Source: Alphaproteobacteria bacterium (lineage in GTDB: Bacteria; Pseudomonadota; Alphaproteobacteria; GCA-2731375). From it: DNA of 40,595 nucleotides. The stretch lies in NCBI GenBank assembly GCA_016869175.1, contig VGEV01000014.1:1-40595 (forward strand), read 5' to 3'. Each line of letters begins with the position of its first letter. Position 1 is the first letter of the stretch. Below the pieces are notes generated by a model. That model was not told the DNA's origin and ran no database searches. It saw nothing but the letters and a program-made list of their open reading frames with translations. The position numbers and the translations under genes were made by a program. Shown piece by piece: positions 23,346-31,028 of this stretch.

Positions 23346-26300
23346 CTATTGCGCGGCGCGCGCCCTGGAGCGCGGCGCGTCGAGTGCCGCCAGCAACCGC
23401 GTTTCCTCGGCCTTGGCCGCCTTGACATTGGCCTCCTTGACATGGCCGAAGCCACGGATACGGTCCGGCAGTTCGGCAAGTGCCAGGCAGAGGCCGTGGT
23501 TCTCGCTGTCGAGCCGCTGCAGCAGCCGCTCCAGCAGGCGTTCGTAGTCGGCAATCAGCCGCCGCTCTTGCCGGCGCTCGGCGGTCCGGCCGAACGGATC
23601 GAACGCGGTGCCGCGCAGCCCCTTCAGCTTCGCCAGCAAGCGCAAGATCGGCAGCAGCCAGGCGCCGAACTCGCGCTTCTGCAACTGGCCGGTCGCGGGA
23701 TCGCGGCGGGCCAGCAGCGGCGGCGCCAGGTGGAAGCTCAGTTTGAAACCGCCGGCAAATTGCCGATCCAGCTTGGCGCGGAAGGCCGGGTCGGCGTGCA
23801 GCCGGGCGACCTCGTACTCGTCCTTGTAGGCCAGCAGCTTGAAATAGTTGCGCGCCACCGCCTCGGCCAGACCGGCACGGCCCTTGGCACGCGTCTGCTC
23901 GGCCTCCGCCACCCGGGCGACCATCGCCCGGTAGCGCGCGGCATAGGCGTCGTCCTGGTAACCGGTCAGGAACTCGGCGCGACGCGCCACCAGACCGGCG
24001 AGATCGTCGGCCGGCGCCTGCCCCGGCGCCCGCAAGACCGGCCTGGCCATCGCTTCCACCCGCTGCGGATCGTGCGCCGCCAGCCGGCCGAACGAGAACG
24101 CCCGCTTGTTGCTCTCCACCGCGACGCCATTCAGTTCGATGGCGGCAAACAAGGCCTCGCGCCCGACCGGCAACAGTCCCTTCTGGCAGGCATGGCCCAA
24201 CAGGAACAGGTTGGCAGCGATGGCATCGCCCAGAAGCGCGGTGGCCAGCTGGGTGGCATCGACGAAGTGCGCGGTTGCGCTGGCCTCGCGGACCTTGCGC
24301 ATCATCGCCGCGGCAGACAGGTCGAGCGCGTTGTTACGCACGAAAGCCGCGGGCGGCACGACGTGGCTGTTGACCACCCCCACGCTGCCTCCCGACGCCA
24401 GCTTGGACAGGCCGTCAGGCCCCGCCGCCACCACGATGTCGCAGCCCAGCAGCAGCTTCGCGCCGCCGGTCGCGATGCGTACCGCGTGCAGATCGTCCGC
24501 CCGGTCGGCGATCCGCACATGGCTCATCACCGCGCCATTCTTCTGGGCGAGACCGGCCTGGTCGAGCACCGAGACGCCCCTGCCCTCAAGATGCGCCGCC
24601 ATGCCGAGCAGCGCGCCCACCGTCACTACGCCGGTGCCGCCAATGCCGGTGATCAGGATGCCGTAGGGCTCGCCGGTCGGCGCGCGCGCCGGTTCCGGTA
24701 GGTCGGCGAACAGCTCCACGCCCAGCGGTCCGTTGCCGCCGGCGGCGCGGCGCGGCTCGGCCCCGTGCACCGTCACGAAACTCGGACAAAAGCCCTTCAG
24801 GCACGAGAAATCCTTGTTGCAGTTCGACTGGTCGATCTGCCGCTTGCTTCCAAACTCGGTGTCGAGCGGCTGCACGGAAACGCAGTTCGACTGCACCGAG
24901 CAATCGCCGCAGCCCTCGCAGACCAGGTCGTTGATGAACACCCGCTTGGGCGGGTCGGGGAAAAGGCCGCGCTTGCGCCGTCGGCGCTTTTCCGCAGCGC
25001 AGGTTTGATCGTAGATCAGGCAGCTGACGCCGGGGGTGGCGCGGAGTTGGCGCTGGATCGCGTCCAGTTCGTCGCGATGATGCAGCGTGACACCCGCGGC
25101 CCAATCCGTGCCGATCGGATACTTGCCGGGCTCGTCGCTCACCACCACGACCCGCGCCGCGCCCTCGGCCGCCACCTGCCGGCTGATATCGGCCGGCGTC
25201 AGTTGGCCTTCCACCGGCTGGCCGCCGGTCATGGCCACCGCGTCGTTATAAAGAATCTTGTAGGTGATGTTCACCTTCGCGGCGATCGCGGCACGGATGG
25301 CCATCAGGCCGGAATGGAAATAGGTGCCGTCGCCCAGATTCTGGAACATGTGCGGCGTGCTTACGAACGGCGCCTGGCCGATCCAGGTGACACCCTCCGC
25401 CCCCATATGCGAGACCGTCTCGGTGCGCCGATGCTCCATCCACAGCGCCATGCCGTGGCAGCCGATGCCCGCCATCGCCCGGCTGCCCTCGGGCAATTGC
25501 GTCGAGGTGTTGTGCGGGCAACCGGAACAGAAGAACGGGCTGCGGGCGATGGTGGGCGGCGCGCCCTTGGCCAACGCCTCGATCTGTTCGATGCGTGCGA
25601 GGCGCTGGTTGAACTCGGACAATTCCGCGAAGCGGCGCAGCCGGCCGGCCAGCGCGCGCGCCACGCCGCCCGGCGTGATCTCGCCGAATTCCGGCAGCAG
25701 CATGCGCCCTTCCTCGTCGCTCTTGCCGACGATGACGCGGGGCGCGCCGGCGCGGCCATAGAGCAGCTTCTTGAGCTGGTCTTCCAGCAGCGGCCGCTTC
25801 TCCTCCACCACCAGGATCTCTTCCAGGCCTTGAGCAAACTCCAGCACGGTCTTGGGCTCCAGCGGCCAGACCAGCGCCACCTTCAGCACCCGCAGGCCAA
25901 GCGAGCGCGCCGCCGCCTCGTCGATGCCGAGTTCCTCGAGCGCCTGGCGCAGGTCGAGATAGGCCTTGCCGGTGGCGACGATGCCGAGCCTGGCCTTGGG
26001 GCTGTCGAGCACCACGCGGTCGAAGCGGTTGGCGCGCGCGAAGGCCTGCGCCGCCGGCAGGCGATAGCGCAGCAGCAATTCCTCCTGCACCATCGGCTGA
26101 TCGGGATAGCGGATATTGAGGCCGCCCGGGGGCAGTTCGAAGCCTTCCGGCTCGGCGAACGCGAGCCGCGCCGACTTAAGCGACACCGAGCCCGAACTCT
26201 CCACGGTGTCGCCGACGCACTTGAAGCCGACCCAGTTGCCGGAATAGCGCGACAGAGCGAAGCCCAACAGGCCGAAATCGAGATATTCCTGCACGCCGGC

Positions 26301-26819
26301 CGGGTTGATCACCGGGATCGAGGCGCTGATGAAAGCGTATTCGCTCTGGTGCGGCAGGGTCGACGATTTGCAACCATGGTCGTCGCCCGCCAGCACCAGC
26401 ACGCCACCATGCTTGGCCGTGCCGGCCAAGTTGCCATGCTTCAAGGCATCGCCCGACCGGTCTACCCCCGGACCCTTGCCGTACCAAAGCGCGAACACCC
26501 CGTCATACTTGGCGCCCTGCCACAGGTTGACCTGCTGCGTGCCCCACACGGCGGTGGCGGCCAGGTCTTCGTTGACACCCGACTGGAAATGGATGTGGTG
26601 CTGGCGCAGATGCTTGCCCGCCGCCCACAGCGCGGCATCGTAGGTGCCAAGCGGCGAGCCGCGATAGCCGGAGATGAAGCCGGCGGTATTGAGGCCGGCT
26701 GCCACGTCGCGCTGGCGCTGCAGCATCGGCAGGCGCACCAGCGCTTGGATGCCGGTCAGGTAGGCGCGGCCCGCGGACGCGGTGTACTTGTCGTCGAGCG
26801 TGACTTTGGCAAGCTTCAT
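23346..26819 (-). CDS. Indolepyruvate:ferredoxin oxidoreductase family protein, fused alpha and beta subunits
   Basis: 1157 residues, the length of fused IorA-IorB proteins. The N-terminal pyruvate-ferredoxin-type domain begins with TGIQALVRLPMLQRQRDVAAGLNTAGFISGYRGSPLG, read here in parts. A thiamine-diphosphate region lies near residue 451 (GIGCHGMALWMEH). The ferredoxin-like cluster ligands start near residue 631 (CEGCGDC, then SNCV and SCLKGFCP). The gamma-type domain begins around GILITGIGGTGVVTVGALLG. Such enzymes oxidatively decarboxylate aryl-pyruvates from aromatic amino acids to acyl-CoA and reduce ferredoxin; in aerobes the electron acceptor is less certain. It is monocistronic here, with a good -10 box upstream. 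Confidence 0.95.
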   Translation of the reverse strand: MKLAKVTLDDKYTASAGRAYLTGIQALVRLPMLQRQRDVAAGLNTAGFISGYRGSPLGTYDAALWAAGKHLRQHHIHFQSGVNEDLAATAVWGTQQVNLWQGAKYDGVFALWYGKGPGVDRSGDALKHGNLAGTAKHGGVLVLAGDDHGCKSSTLPHQSEYAFISASIPVINPAGVQEYLDFGLLGFALSRYSGNWVGFKCVGDTVESSGSVSLKSARLAFAEPEGFELPPGGLNIRYPDQPMVQEELLLRYRLPAAQAFARANRFDRVVLDSPKARLGIVATGKAYLDLRQALEELGIDEAAARSLGLRVLKVALVWPLEPKTVLEFAQGLEEILVVEEKRPLLEDQLKKLLYGRAGAPRVIVGKSDEEGRMLLPEFGEITPGGVARALAGRLRRFAELSEFNQRLARIEQIEALAKGAPPTIARSPFFCSGCPHNTSTQLPEGSRAMAGIGCHGMALWMEHRRTETVSHMGAEGVTWIGQAPFVSTPHMFQNLGDGTYFHSGLMAIRAAIAAKVNITYKILYNDAVAMTGGQPVEGQLTPADISRQVAAEGAARVVVVSDEPGKYPIGTDWAAGVTLHHRDELDAIQRQLRATPGVSCLIYDQTCAAEKRRRRKRGLFPDPPKRVFINDLVCEGCGDCSVQSNCVSVQPLDTEFGSKRQIDQSNCNKDFSCLKGFCPSFVTVHGAEPRRAAGGNGPLGVELFADLPEPARAPTGEPYGILITGIGGTGVVTVGALLGMAAHLEGRGVSVLDQAGLAQKNGAVMSHVRIADRADDLHAVRIATGGAKLLLGCDIVVAAGPDGLSKLASGGSVGVVNSHVVPPAAFVRNNALDLSAAAMMRKVREASATAHFVDATQLATALLGDAIAANLFLLGHACQKGLLPVGREALFAAIELNGVAVESNKRAFSFGRLAAHDPQRVEAMARPVLRAPGQAPADDLAGLVARRAEFLTGYQDDAYAARYRAMVARVAEAEQTRAKGRAGLAEAVARNYFKLLAYKDEYEVARLHADPAFRAKLDRQFAGGFKLSFHLAPPLLARRDPATGQLQKREFGAWLLPILRLLAKLKGLRGTAFDPFGRTAERRQERRLIADYERLLERLLQRLDSENHGLCLALAELPDRIRGFGHVKEANVKAAKAEETRLLAALDAPRSRARAAQ

Positions 26820-26845
26820 TGGCGCTCACTCCCGGCCGGCCCGGC

Positions 26846-26874
26846 ACTATAGCAGCGGCCAACCGTTCGCAAAG
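26846..26874 (-). promoter_or_regulatory. Probable promoter of the indolepyruvate oxidoreductase gene
   Basis: On the minus strand CTTTGC (26874-26869) is followed after 17 bases by TATAGT (26851-26846), 27 bases before the ATG. The 12 bases CTATAGTGCCGG recur at the CoA-transferase promoter near 33.0 kb. Confidence 0.5.
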
Positions 26875-26963
26875 TTTGCCCGACCGGGCGGTCGCCGGCA
26901 TTTCCCAGCCGCCCGCTTTCGCCTAAGGTCCCGCCGCCGCAACAGGGGAGCGCGCGCCAGGGC

Positions 26964-27491
26964 ATGCCGATCGAAACGCCATTTGACCGTTACCGCGACG
27001 TCGTCCGGCCGGAATGGATCGACCATAACGGCCACATGAACATGGGCTATTACCTCGTGGTGTTCGACTTCGCCACGGACGACTGGTTCAACTATGTCGG
27101 CCTGGATCGCCAGCATCGCGCGCAGCACAACATCACCACCTTCTGCCTGGAGGCGCACGCCACCTACCACCAGGAGGTGCGGCAAGGCGACCCCTTGCGT
27201 TTCGTTACGCGACTGCTGGATTTCGACGCCAAGCGGCTGCACTATTTCCACGAGATGTACCATGCCGAGCGCGGCTATCTCGCCGCCACCAACGAGCTGA
27301 TGAGCCTGCATGTCAGCCTGACCACGCGCCGGGCCGCAGCCATGACGGCGCCACTGCTCGAACGGCTCGAGGCGATCCGGCAGGCTCACGCCCGACTGCC
27401 GCCGGTGCCGCAGGTCGGCCGGGTGATCGGCCTCAACGCCCGACTTAAGGCGAACGCCGCAGCGAATGCCGGGCAAAGCCATAGAGGCTGA
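26964..27491 (+). CDS. Hotdog-fold acyl-CoA thioesterase
   Basis: 175 residues. The N-terminal WIDHNGHMNMGYYLVVFDFATDDW is the 4-hydroxybenzoyl-CoA thioesterase-type motif, with the Asp as probable catalytic residue at the start of the hot-dog helix. TYHQEVRQGDPLRF and FHEMYHAERGYLAATNELMSLHV supply the core strands. Close relatives act on short or betaine-type CoA esters in carnitine breakdown, but the substrate cannot be fixed from sequence. It is divergent from the oxidoreductase gene, and its last 47 bases overlap the 3' end of the opposite-strand CBU_0592-type gene. Confidence 0.88.
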   Translation: MPIETPFDRYRDVVRPEWIDHNGHMNMGYYLVVFDFATDDWFNYVGLDRQHRAQHNITTFCLEAHATYHQEVRQGDPLRFVTRLLDFDAKRLHYFHEMYHAERGYLAATNELMSLHVSLTTRRAAAMTAPLLERLEAIRQAHARLPPVPQVGRVIGLNARLKANAAANAGQSHRG

Positions 27492-27696
27492 TGGCCAGCC
27501 AGGCGATTTCCACCAGCGCGGCAGGCGGATTGAAATTGACGCTCAACGAGACCAGGATGGCGGCGGAGCCAATCGCGTTGCCCAGCGTGCAGGCCGGCCG
27601 GTGCGCGGCCAGCCGGCTGGACTGCACCAAGAAATTGAGCAGCAGGATGAGCGCCACGCCCACGCCGCCGATCAGCTCATGCCACGCCATGGCCAT
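27445..27696 (-). CDS. CBU_0592-family small membrane protein
   Basis: 83 residues with three hydrophobic stretches: ELIGGVGVALILLLNFLVQ, TLGNAIGSAAILVSLSVNFNPPAALVEIAW (two segments with a break) and WLAISLYGFARHSL. The GVxLILLxxFLxQ start, the LVSLSxNFNxPAxxVExxWLxISLYG ending and the size match the CBU_0592-like family of uncharacterised inner-membrane proteins. It converges on and overlaps the thioesterase gene by 47 bases. A start two codons later is also possible. Its function is unknown. Confidence 0.78.
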   Translation of the reverse strand: MAMAWHELIGGVGVALILLLNFLVQSSRLAAHRPACTLGNAIGSAAILVSLSVNFNPPAALVEIAWLAISLYGFARHSLRRSP

Positions 27697-27743
27697 CTCC
27701 GGGCTCGCGATCTCGACGGCGGGCGGCTGAGCGCCGCGAACAC

Positions 27744-28970
27744 ATGCCTGAGCCGCATGGACGCCAGCCGCCCTCTCGCCTCGCCGAGATCGCCGCTGGC
27801 CTCAACCGGCACAATCTGACGAATGGCGCGACCGCCTTCCTGTTCGCCACCACCGGCCCCGCCGCGATCTATCTCGCGGCGCTGGCAGAGGGTGAGTTCA
27901 GCCGCGCTGAGACAATCTCCATCCTGTCGGCCGTTTATGGCATCCCGGCGGTGCTGTCGATTGCCTTCTGCGCCGCTTTCCGCCAACCCATGGCGGTCGG
28001 CTGGACGCTGCCAGGCGCGGTGCTGTTGGGCCCAGCCTTGCAGCACCTTCCGTTTGCCGAAGTGGTCGGCGCTTGCCTGACCTGCGGGGCGCTGCTGGCC
28101 GGGCTTGGCGCTAGTGGCCTGATCGGCCGGGTCATGCGGCAGCTGCCGGCGCCCATCGTCATGGGCATGGTGGCGGCCGTGTTCGTGCCGATGGTGGTGC
28201 GCATGGTGAGCGCGATGGGCGAAGCGGGCGGGCTTGCCCTGGCGATGCTGTCCGGCTTCATCGGGATCGCGGTACAGCCCAGGCTTTCGCTGCTGTTTCC
28301 CCCGGTCCTGGCGGCGATTGCAGCGGGCGCCGCGTTCATCGCGGTCGAAGGCCGCGTCACGGTCGGCGGTTTTGAGGGCGGCATGATCGCCGCTCCGGCC
28401 TTTTTCATGCCGGCCTTCTCGGTCCGGGCCATGGTGGAATTGGTCTTGCCGCTGACGCTTACGGTGATCGGCGCGCAGAACGCGCAAGGCTTCTATGTGC
28501 TGCGCTTGGCCGGCTTTCGCGACCTGCAGAACCGCATGACGACGCTCTGCGGCCTGGGCACGTTCCCAATGGCGCTGCTGGGTTCGGTGCCGCTCTGCGT
28601 GACCGGCCCCACCAACGCCATCGTCAGCAGTTCTGGCCCGAAGGAACTCCGCTATGTCGGCGGCATCGTCTATGCCGTACTGGTGCTGCTGTTCGCGCTG
28701 TTCGCGCCGGTCGGCGTCGGCTTGGCGCTGGCCCTGCCACCGGCCTTCATCGCGCTGCTGGGCGGCCTGGCCATGCTGAGCGTCGTGCAGGGCGCCTTCA
28801 TCGCCGCCTTCGCCGGCAAGTTCCCGCTGGGCGCCTTGGTCAGCTTCGTCGTGACGCTGTCGGGCATCAGTATCTTCGGCATCGGCGCCGCGTTCTGGGG
28901 GCTGGTCTTCGGCTATGCCGCGTCGCGCCTGTTGGAGCGCGAGCAGTTCCACGCCTTCAGCGCGGCATGA
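27744..28970 (+). CDS. BenE-family (benzoate/proton symporter-like) transporter, first copy
   Basis: 408 residues with 11-12 hydrophobic segments and little loop sequence. It carries family features: GLNRHNLTNGATAFLFATTGP, VGWTLPGAVLLGPALQHL, RVMRQLPAPIVMGMVAAVF, TVIGAQNAQGFYVLRLAG in the second half, and VTLSGISIFGIGAAFWGLVFG at the end. Members transport benzoate and similar aromatic acids with protons; the substrate here is not established. Its stop overlaps the start of a close paralogue as ATGA, so both are made from one message. The nearby ring-cleavage-type hydratase gene (35.6 kb) fits an aromatic-acid theme, as inference. Confidence 0.9.
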   Translation: MPEPHGRQPPSRLAEIAAGLNRHNLTNGATAFLFATTGPAAIYLAALAEGEFSRAETISILSAVYGIPAVLSIAFCAAFRQPMAVGWTLPGAVLLGPALQHLPFAEVVGACLTCGALLAGLGASGLIGRVMRQLPAPIVMGMVAAVFVPMVVRMVSAMGEAGGLALAMLSGFIGIAVQPRLSLLFPPVLAAIAAGAAFIAVEGRVTVGGFEGGMIAAPAFFMPAFSVRAMVELVLPLTLTVIGAQNAQGFYVLRLAGFRDLQNRMTTLCGLGTFPMALLGSVPLCVTGPTNAIVSSSGPKELRYVGGIVYAVLVLLFALFAPVGVGLALALPPAFIALLGGLAMLSVVQGAFIAAFAGKFPLGALVSFVVTLSGISIFGIGAAFWGLVFGYAASRLLEREQFHAFSAA

Positions 28971-30208
28971 GCGAGCACGCGCTTGGATTGGAGGGCCCGC
29001 GCCTGCCGTGGCCGCGGGCGCGCGAGCTGTGGGCCGGCCTCAATCGCCACAACCTGACCAACGGCTTCATGGCCTGCCTGTTCGCCTCGACCGGACCCTT
29101 GGCGGCCTATCTCGCCAGCCTGCAAAGCGCCGGCTTCGAGCCAGGGGCGATCACCTCGATCCTGTTCGGTGCCTATGCCGGCGGCGGCCTGGCATCCATC
29201 GCCTGCAGCCTGTTCTTCCGCCAGCCGTTGGCGCTCGCTTGGACCATTCCGGGTGCGGTGATTCTGGGGCCGGCGCTGCAACACTTGACACTCAACCAGT
29301 CGGTCGGCTCGTTCTATGTCACCGGCGCGCTGATCGCGCTCTTGGGCTTGAGCGGCTTGGTCGGGCAGGTCATGCGGCAACTGCCCGGCCCGATTGTCAT
29401 GGGCATGGTAGCCGCGGTCTTCCTGCCGCTCGTCGCGCGGATCATCCCCTCGGTCGAGACGACGCCGGCCCTGGCGCTGCCGATGCTGACCGGATTCGTT
29501 GCCTTCCTTGCCGTGCCCAAGCTCGTCAATCGGTTTCCGCCGGCGCTGGCCACGCTGCTGCTCGGCCTTCTGGTGATCGCCTGGTTCATCCCCTGGCAGC
29601 CGCCGGAGCCCAGCCGGCGCTGGCTGGTTGAACCCAGCCTGTTGCGGCCGGAATTCCAGCTGCAAGCCATCCTCGAACAGGTGCTGCCCATGATGCTGAC
29701 CGTGATCGGCATCCAGAACGCGCAGGGCTTCTTTGTCTTGCGCCAGTCCGGCTACCGGCCGCCGGCCAACAGCTTGACGCTGGTTTGCGGTGTCGGCACG
29801 GGCCTGATGGCGCCACTCGGCACCGTGCCGCTCTGTGTCACCGGCCCGGCCAACGCCATCCTCAACACGTCGGGGCTGCCCGAACTGCGCTTCATGGGTG
29901 GCGTTGTGTTCGGCGTGCTGATGTTGCTGTTCGGCCTGTTCGCGCCGGTCACCGTCGGCCTGGCGCTTGCCCTGCCGGCGGCCTTCATCGCGGTGCTGGG
30001 CGGGCTTGCCATGCTGTTGGTGCTGCAAGGCGCCTTCATCAACGCCTTCTCCGGCCGTTTCGCGCTGGGTGCGCTGCTCAGTTTCGTGGTGACGCTGTCC
30101 GACCTCACCATCCTGAATATCGGCGCGCCGTTCTGGGGCCTGGTCTTCGGCTATCTCACCTCGCGCGTGCTGGAGCCGAAGGATTTCCGGCAGCTCAACG
30201 CAGCGTGA
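28967..30208 (+). CDS. BenE-family transporter, second tandem copy
   Basis: 413 residues, clearly a paralogue of the preceding gene: LWAGLNRHNLTNGFMACLFASTGP, WTIPGAVILGPALQHLTL, VMRQLPGPIVMGMVAAVFLPL, VIGIQNAQGFFVLRQSGY and LNIGAPFWGLVFGYLTSRVLE occupy the same positions. The two differ in the periplasmic or cytoplasmic loops (here PWQPPEPSRRWLVEPSLLRPEF), so substrate range may differ, or they may form a heteromeric unit. Start fixed by the ATGA overlap. The last 14 bases overlap the 3' end of the opposite-strand nitroreductase gene. Confidence 0.9.
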   Translation: MSEHALGLEGPRLPWPRARELWAGLNRHNLTNGFMACLFASTGPLAAYLASLQSAGFEPGAITSILFGAYAGGGLASIACSLFFRQPLALAWTIPGAVILGPALQHLTLNQSVGSFYVTGALIALLGLSGLVGQVMRQLPGPIVMGMVAAVFLPLVARIIPSVETTPALALPMLTGFVAFLAVPKLVNRFPPALATLLLGLLVIAWFIPWQPPEPSRRWLVEPSLLRPEFQLQAILEQVLPMMLTVIGIQNAQGFFVLRQSGYRPPANSLTLVCGVGTGLMAPLGTVPLCVTGPANAILNTSGLPELRFMGGVVFGVLMLLFGLFAPVTVGLALALPAAFIAVLGGLAMLLVLQGAFINAFSGRFALGALLSFVVTLSDLTILNIGAPFWGLVFGYLTSRVLEPKDFRQLNAA

Positions 30209-31028
30209 AGCCCCGCCGCCGCAGGAAGTCGCCAAACCCGGCGCGCTCGGGCTTCGCGGTTTGCCGCGCCTTGTCCTCCGACCAGCCATAGAAGGCCGGC
30301 TCGCCGAACTCCTCGACATATTTGTGCTGCGCCTGGGGGATGCGGAAGCGCTGGTCGCGCCGGCGATCATAGGCATCGATCTCGGCTTCCAGCCGGCCGT
30401 CCTCGTAGCGGTCGGCATGCACGGTAACTGCCGGCGGCAGGCGCAGGCTGACATAGCCCGCCTGCGCCGGCCAGCCAAGGCAACAGCCGGCGAAGGGAAA
30501 CACCGCCTCCGGCAGTTCGACGATCTCGGCAACCCGCTCGGCATGGTTGCGCAGCACGCTGATGGCGCAGCAGCCGAGGCCAACGGACTCCGCCGCGATC
30601 ATGAAGGTCGTCAGCACCATGGCGGCATCGGCGGCCGGGTTGAGGAAGCCATCGAGATGGTCGTTGGCGAATTCCCGGCCACGCATCGCCGAGACGCGCC
30701 GGATGCGGCGGCCGTCGCCACAGAACACGAAAAAGGCGGGCGCCAACCCGACCCAGGGCATATCGGGCAGCAGCGCCGCCAATGCCTGCCAGCGGGCAGG
30801 GTCGCTGACGCGGATGACCGAGCATTGCTGCAGATCGGACTTGGAGGGGGCCGAGAAGGCGGCCGCCAGCAGCAGCTCGATCAGCCGCTCGTCGACCGGC
30901 TTGTCGGCATAGCGGCGGTGCGTGCGGTGTCGCAGGATACCAGCCAGCGCCCCATCGGCTGGCAGGTCGTCGCCGGCCCCGCTCGGCAGGCCGAAGCGAT
31001 CGCGGATCAAGTCGGCCAGCGTCGTCAT
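30195..31028 (-). CDS. Nitroreductase-family FMN oxidoreductase
   Basis: 277 residues. The opening ILRHRTHRRYADKPVDERLIELLLAAAFSAPSKSDLQ is the nitroreductase signature with Arg/Ser contacts to FMN. NPAADAAMVLTTFMIAAESVGLGCCAISVLRN gives the dimer helix and Gly-rich loop, and PFAGCCLGWPAQ follows the family FxxGxxxGxP pattern. Such enzymes reduce nitro, quinone or unsaturated substrates with NAD(P)H; the physiological one is unknown. The start overlaps the CoA-transferase stop (ATGA), so it is the second gene of that operon. A Lys/Arg-rich C-terminal tail of about 60 residues is longer than in the minimal family. Confidence 0.9.
   Translation of the reverse strand: MTTLADLIRDRFGLPSGAGDDLPADGALAGILRHRTHRRYADKPVDERLIELLLAAAFSAPSKSDLQQCSVIRVSDPARWQALAALLPDMPWVGLAPAFFVFCGDGRRIRRVSAMRGREFANDHLDGFLNPAADAAMVLTTFMIAAESVGLGCCAISVLRNHAERVAEIVELPEAVFPFAGCCLGWPAQAGYVSLRLPPAVTVHADRYEDGRLEAEIDAYDRRRDQRFRIPQAQHKYVEEFGEPAFYGWSEDKARQTAKPERAGFGDFLRRRGFTLR

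Noticed and set aside
24765-26852. A 695-codon open frame opposite the indolepyruvate oxidoreductase
   Set aside because: It is a mirror of codon bias in the real gene, without family motifs; the minus-strand protein has complete TPP and Fe-S motifs.
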